This document shows positions 62,759 through 64,000 of a stretch of DNA of 64,000 nucleotides, one piece after another (position 1 is the first letter of the stretch; each line of letters opens with the position of its first letter). Source of the DNA: Thioclava sp. SK-1 (GTDB taxonomy: Bacteria; Pseudomonadota; Alphaproteobacteria; Rhodobacterales; Rhodobacteraceae). The stretch is from positions 1 to 64,000 of the forward strand of contig NZ_MDHA01000040.1 in assembly GCF_001705665.1 (NCBI RefSeq). Direction: 5' to 3'. The position numbers were made by a program, and so were the translations under genes. The notes below the pieces were generated by a model. The model ran no database searches, was not told the DNA's origin, and saw only the letters and a list, made by a program, of their open reading frames with translations.

Positions 62759-63586
62759 TCAGGTGATCCGCTGGATCGAGGCTTCGATCTCTTCCGGGCG
62801 GAAAACATTTTTCCAATCGTCGCGCATCAAGGCGGGTTTGCCGAATTCAATCGCCTTGTTACAGGCGTCGGAAAACTGTCCTTGCACCTGATCAAAGATC
62901 ACTGCGCCCAGAATATTCATATGGCCCAATAAGAAATCACGGGCGCAATCATGGCTGACGCCCCGCGCGACGACCTCATCCATCGCTTCGCGCATCACCA
63001 CCAGCAATGATGCACAGACGGTTTCTGACAATCCGGGTTCCAGCAGCGCCATCTGCTCAACCGTCACGCGGTAGCTGCGCGCAACCGGGGCATAGATCGC
63101 GCGGGCGATGGACTCGCCAAGTGCATAATGCTCTTCCGGGCCTTGCATCAACGCGTTCACCACGCCTTGTTGCGCCGCCACACCGCCAAAATAATCGCGC
63201 CGGCCGGCTTGGGTGGTTTCGTCGTTGAAAATCGGCGGGTGGCAGGGGTGTGTTACGAAATAGGTGATGTCATCGCGCGCGGGCAGATGCCCGGCGAACG
63301 GTGCTGCAGCGTCCAAGATCACCACCATGGTTCCCGGCGCAAGCTTTGGCACAACAGCCGCTGCGACCTTGCCAATAACAGTGTCTGGCACCGCCAAAAT
63401 CACGACATCCGCCCCGGTAATCGCCTGATCAGCACCTTGTGGGGCGGCACCGACCTCATCTTTCAGGCGCTGAACGCCGATATCGCTGACTTCGACATGG
63501 CGAATATCGAAATCGGTCTTTTTCAGGTTCAATGACAGGCGCACGCCCATCTTTCCACCTGCGCCAAATAGGGCGATTGCGGTCAT
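62759..63586 (-). CDS. ApnO-like D-apionate oxidoisomerase candidate
   Basis: This 275-residue NAD(P)-binding protein is of the 6-phosphogluconate-dehydrogenase-like class. The nucleotide fold is IALFGAGGKMGVRLSLNL. Family segments YFVTHPCHPPIFNDE, QMALLEPGLSETVCASLLVV and the C-terminal NKAIEFGKPALMRDDW match, from memory, D-apionate oxidoisomerase (ApnO), which converts D-apionate to 3-oxo-isoapionate. The RuBisCO-like gene upstream and TRAP genes downstream support this. The start follows GGAGGAG. I leave the symbol blank since recognition is from memory. Confidence 0.65.
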   Translation of the reverse strand: MTAIALFGAGGKMGVRLSLNLKKTDFDIRHVEVSDIGVQRLKDEVGAAPQGADQAITGADVVILAVPDTVIGKVAAAVVPKLAPGTMVVILDAAAPFAGHLPARDDITYFVTHPCHPPIFNDETTQAGRRDYFGGVAAQQGVVNALMQGPEEHYALGESIARAIYAPVARSYRVTVEQMALLEPGLSETVCASLLVVMREAMDEVVARGVSHDCARDFLLGHMNILGAVIFDQVQGQFSDACNKAIEFGKPALMRDDWKNVFRPEEIEASIQRIT

Positions 63587-63630
63587 GATATAGTCTCCTC
63601 CTTAGTGATCCTGGATCGGGTTCACAACTG

Positions 63631-63650
63631 GTATGATGACATGATCATAC
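63631..63650. promoter_or_regulatory. GTATGAT-N6-ATCATAC operator upstream of the ApnO-like gene
   Basis: Perfect 7-bp arms with a 6-bp spacer lie 44 bp upstream of the start, within the 210-bp gap after the RuBisCO-like gene. The form suits a GntR/FCD- or LacI-type repressor. It implies a separate promoter for this gene and the TRAP genes. Confidence 0.5.
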
Positions 63651-63796
63651 GCCGTGTTAAGCAACCGTTGTCAAGCGGCTTCGCGCTGTGTTTGGCAGGA
63701 AATTGGCCTGCGGTTCGGTGCCAAAATCCGCAGGCAAAACCATCCCGCTGACCGGATGGATCAGCGGGGTCTGGCGGTGGCGTAAACCGGCTCGGT

Positions 63797-64000
63797 TTAG
63801 GCGTCGATCAGCTCTGGCGTGCCCCATTTGTCCAGCGACGCGGCCAGCTCTGGATGATCGGCGGCCATCTGCCGCAGGCTCAGCCCCGCCTGCGCGGCCT
63901 GCCAGGCCTGACGAATCGCACGGACACCCGCGCCCGGCCCCATCGGGTGGCCATGGATGCCGCCACCGCCCAGATACATCAGATCCAGTGTGCCTCCGGT
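63797..64000 (-). CDS. RuBisCO-like protein, C-terminal part, cut by window edge
   Basis: The last 67 residues of a RuBisCO-large-subunit-fold protein are visible. LDLMYLGGGGIHGHPMGPGAG corresponds to the phosphate-binding GGG loop at the end of the TIM barrel, followed by a helix AIRQAWQAAQAG and stop. Position next to an ApnO-like gene suggests the RuBisCO-like OiaX-type enzyme of D-apionate catabolism, which acts on 3-oxo-isoapionate 4-phosphate. The catalytic lysine region lies outside the window. Confidence 0.75.
   Translation of the reverse strand, partial: TGGTLDLMYLGGGGIHGHPMGPGAGVRAIRQAWQAAQAGLSLRQMAADHPELAASLDKWGTPELIDA

Overview
The window looks like accessory catabolic DNA from an alphaproteobacterium, most likely a Rhodobacteraceae/Roseobacter-type organism. 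The basis is the high G+C sequence, the gene families (TRAP and tripartite tricarboxylate transporters, many LysR regulators, a membrane-bound FAD dehydrogenase complex) and tightly packed operons with frequent 4-bp ATGA start/stop overlaps. I see no rRNA, tRNA, CRISPR array, replication origin or phage. One insertion-sequence remnant sits at the left edge and several genes are broken, so the region appears to have been rearranged.

Layout. 1-6.3 kb: IS3-type transposase tail, a LysR pseudogene, nitroreductase, a coupled acyl-CoA ligase/thiolase pair, and an aldo/keto reductase with a divergent LysR. 6.5-9.3 kb: one large gene fusing a complete ammonium transporter to repeated HAMP-like modules and a chemoreceptor signalling domain. 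9.7-28.9 kb: an aromatic-acid (benzoate/catechol) island. It holds an intradiol dioxygenase, a muconate cycloisomerase, a small SCP2-like protein, an alpha/beta hydrolase and a LysR. Next come a broken alcohol dehydrogenase and a broken benzaldehyde-type dehydrogenase, an AraC/XylS-type regulator, and a five-gene branched-chain-type ABC importer. Last are benABCD with a trailing LysR and a divergent BenM-like LysR. The genes suggest import of an aromatic acid, dihydroxylation by BenABC, rearomatisation by BenD, ortho cleavage and cycloisomerisation. No muconolactone isomerase (catC) is present.

29.3-31.5 kb: a polyol-type SDR dehydrogenase and a membrane-anchored metallophosphoesterase. 31.6-41.2 kb: a tartrate island with a glycerate 2-kinase, two tandem tartrate/malate-type dehydrogenases, a fused TctA-TctB permease, a TctC binding protein, two LysR regulators and a clearly recognisable D-tartrate dehydratase. 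41.6-46.5 kb: a butanediol-type dehydrogenase, an NTF2-FMO monooxygenase and an AcoR-like regulator that lacks the sigma-54 contact motif. 46.8-54.3 kb: an operon of TonB receptor, EF-hand protein, DUF2271 protein, PepSY membrane protein, ApbE flavin transferase, flavodoxin-reductase-like protein and a YncE-type beta-propeller. This is probably a periplasmic flavin/iron redox and uptake system.

54.5-58.4 kb: a three-subunit membrane dehydrogenase (triheme cytochrome c, FAD GMC subunit, Tat-exported small subunit). 58.7-64 kb: a frameshifted LacI regulator, a TRAP transporter, an ApnO-like dehydrogenase and the end of a RuBisCO-like protein, together suggesting D-apionate-type sugar-acid catabolism that continues beyond the right edge.
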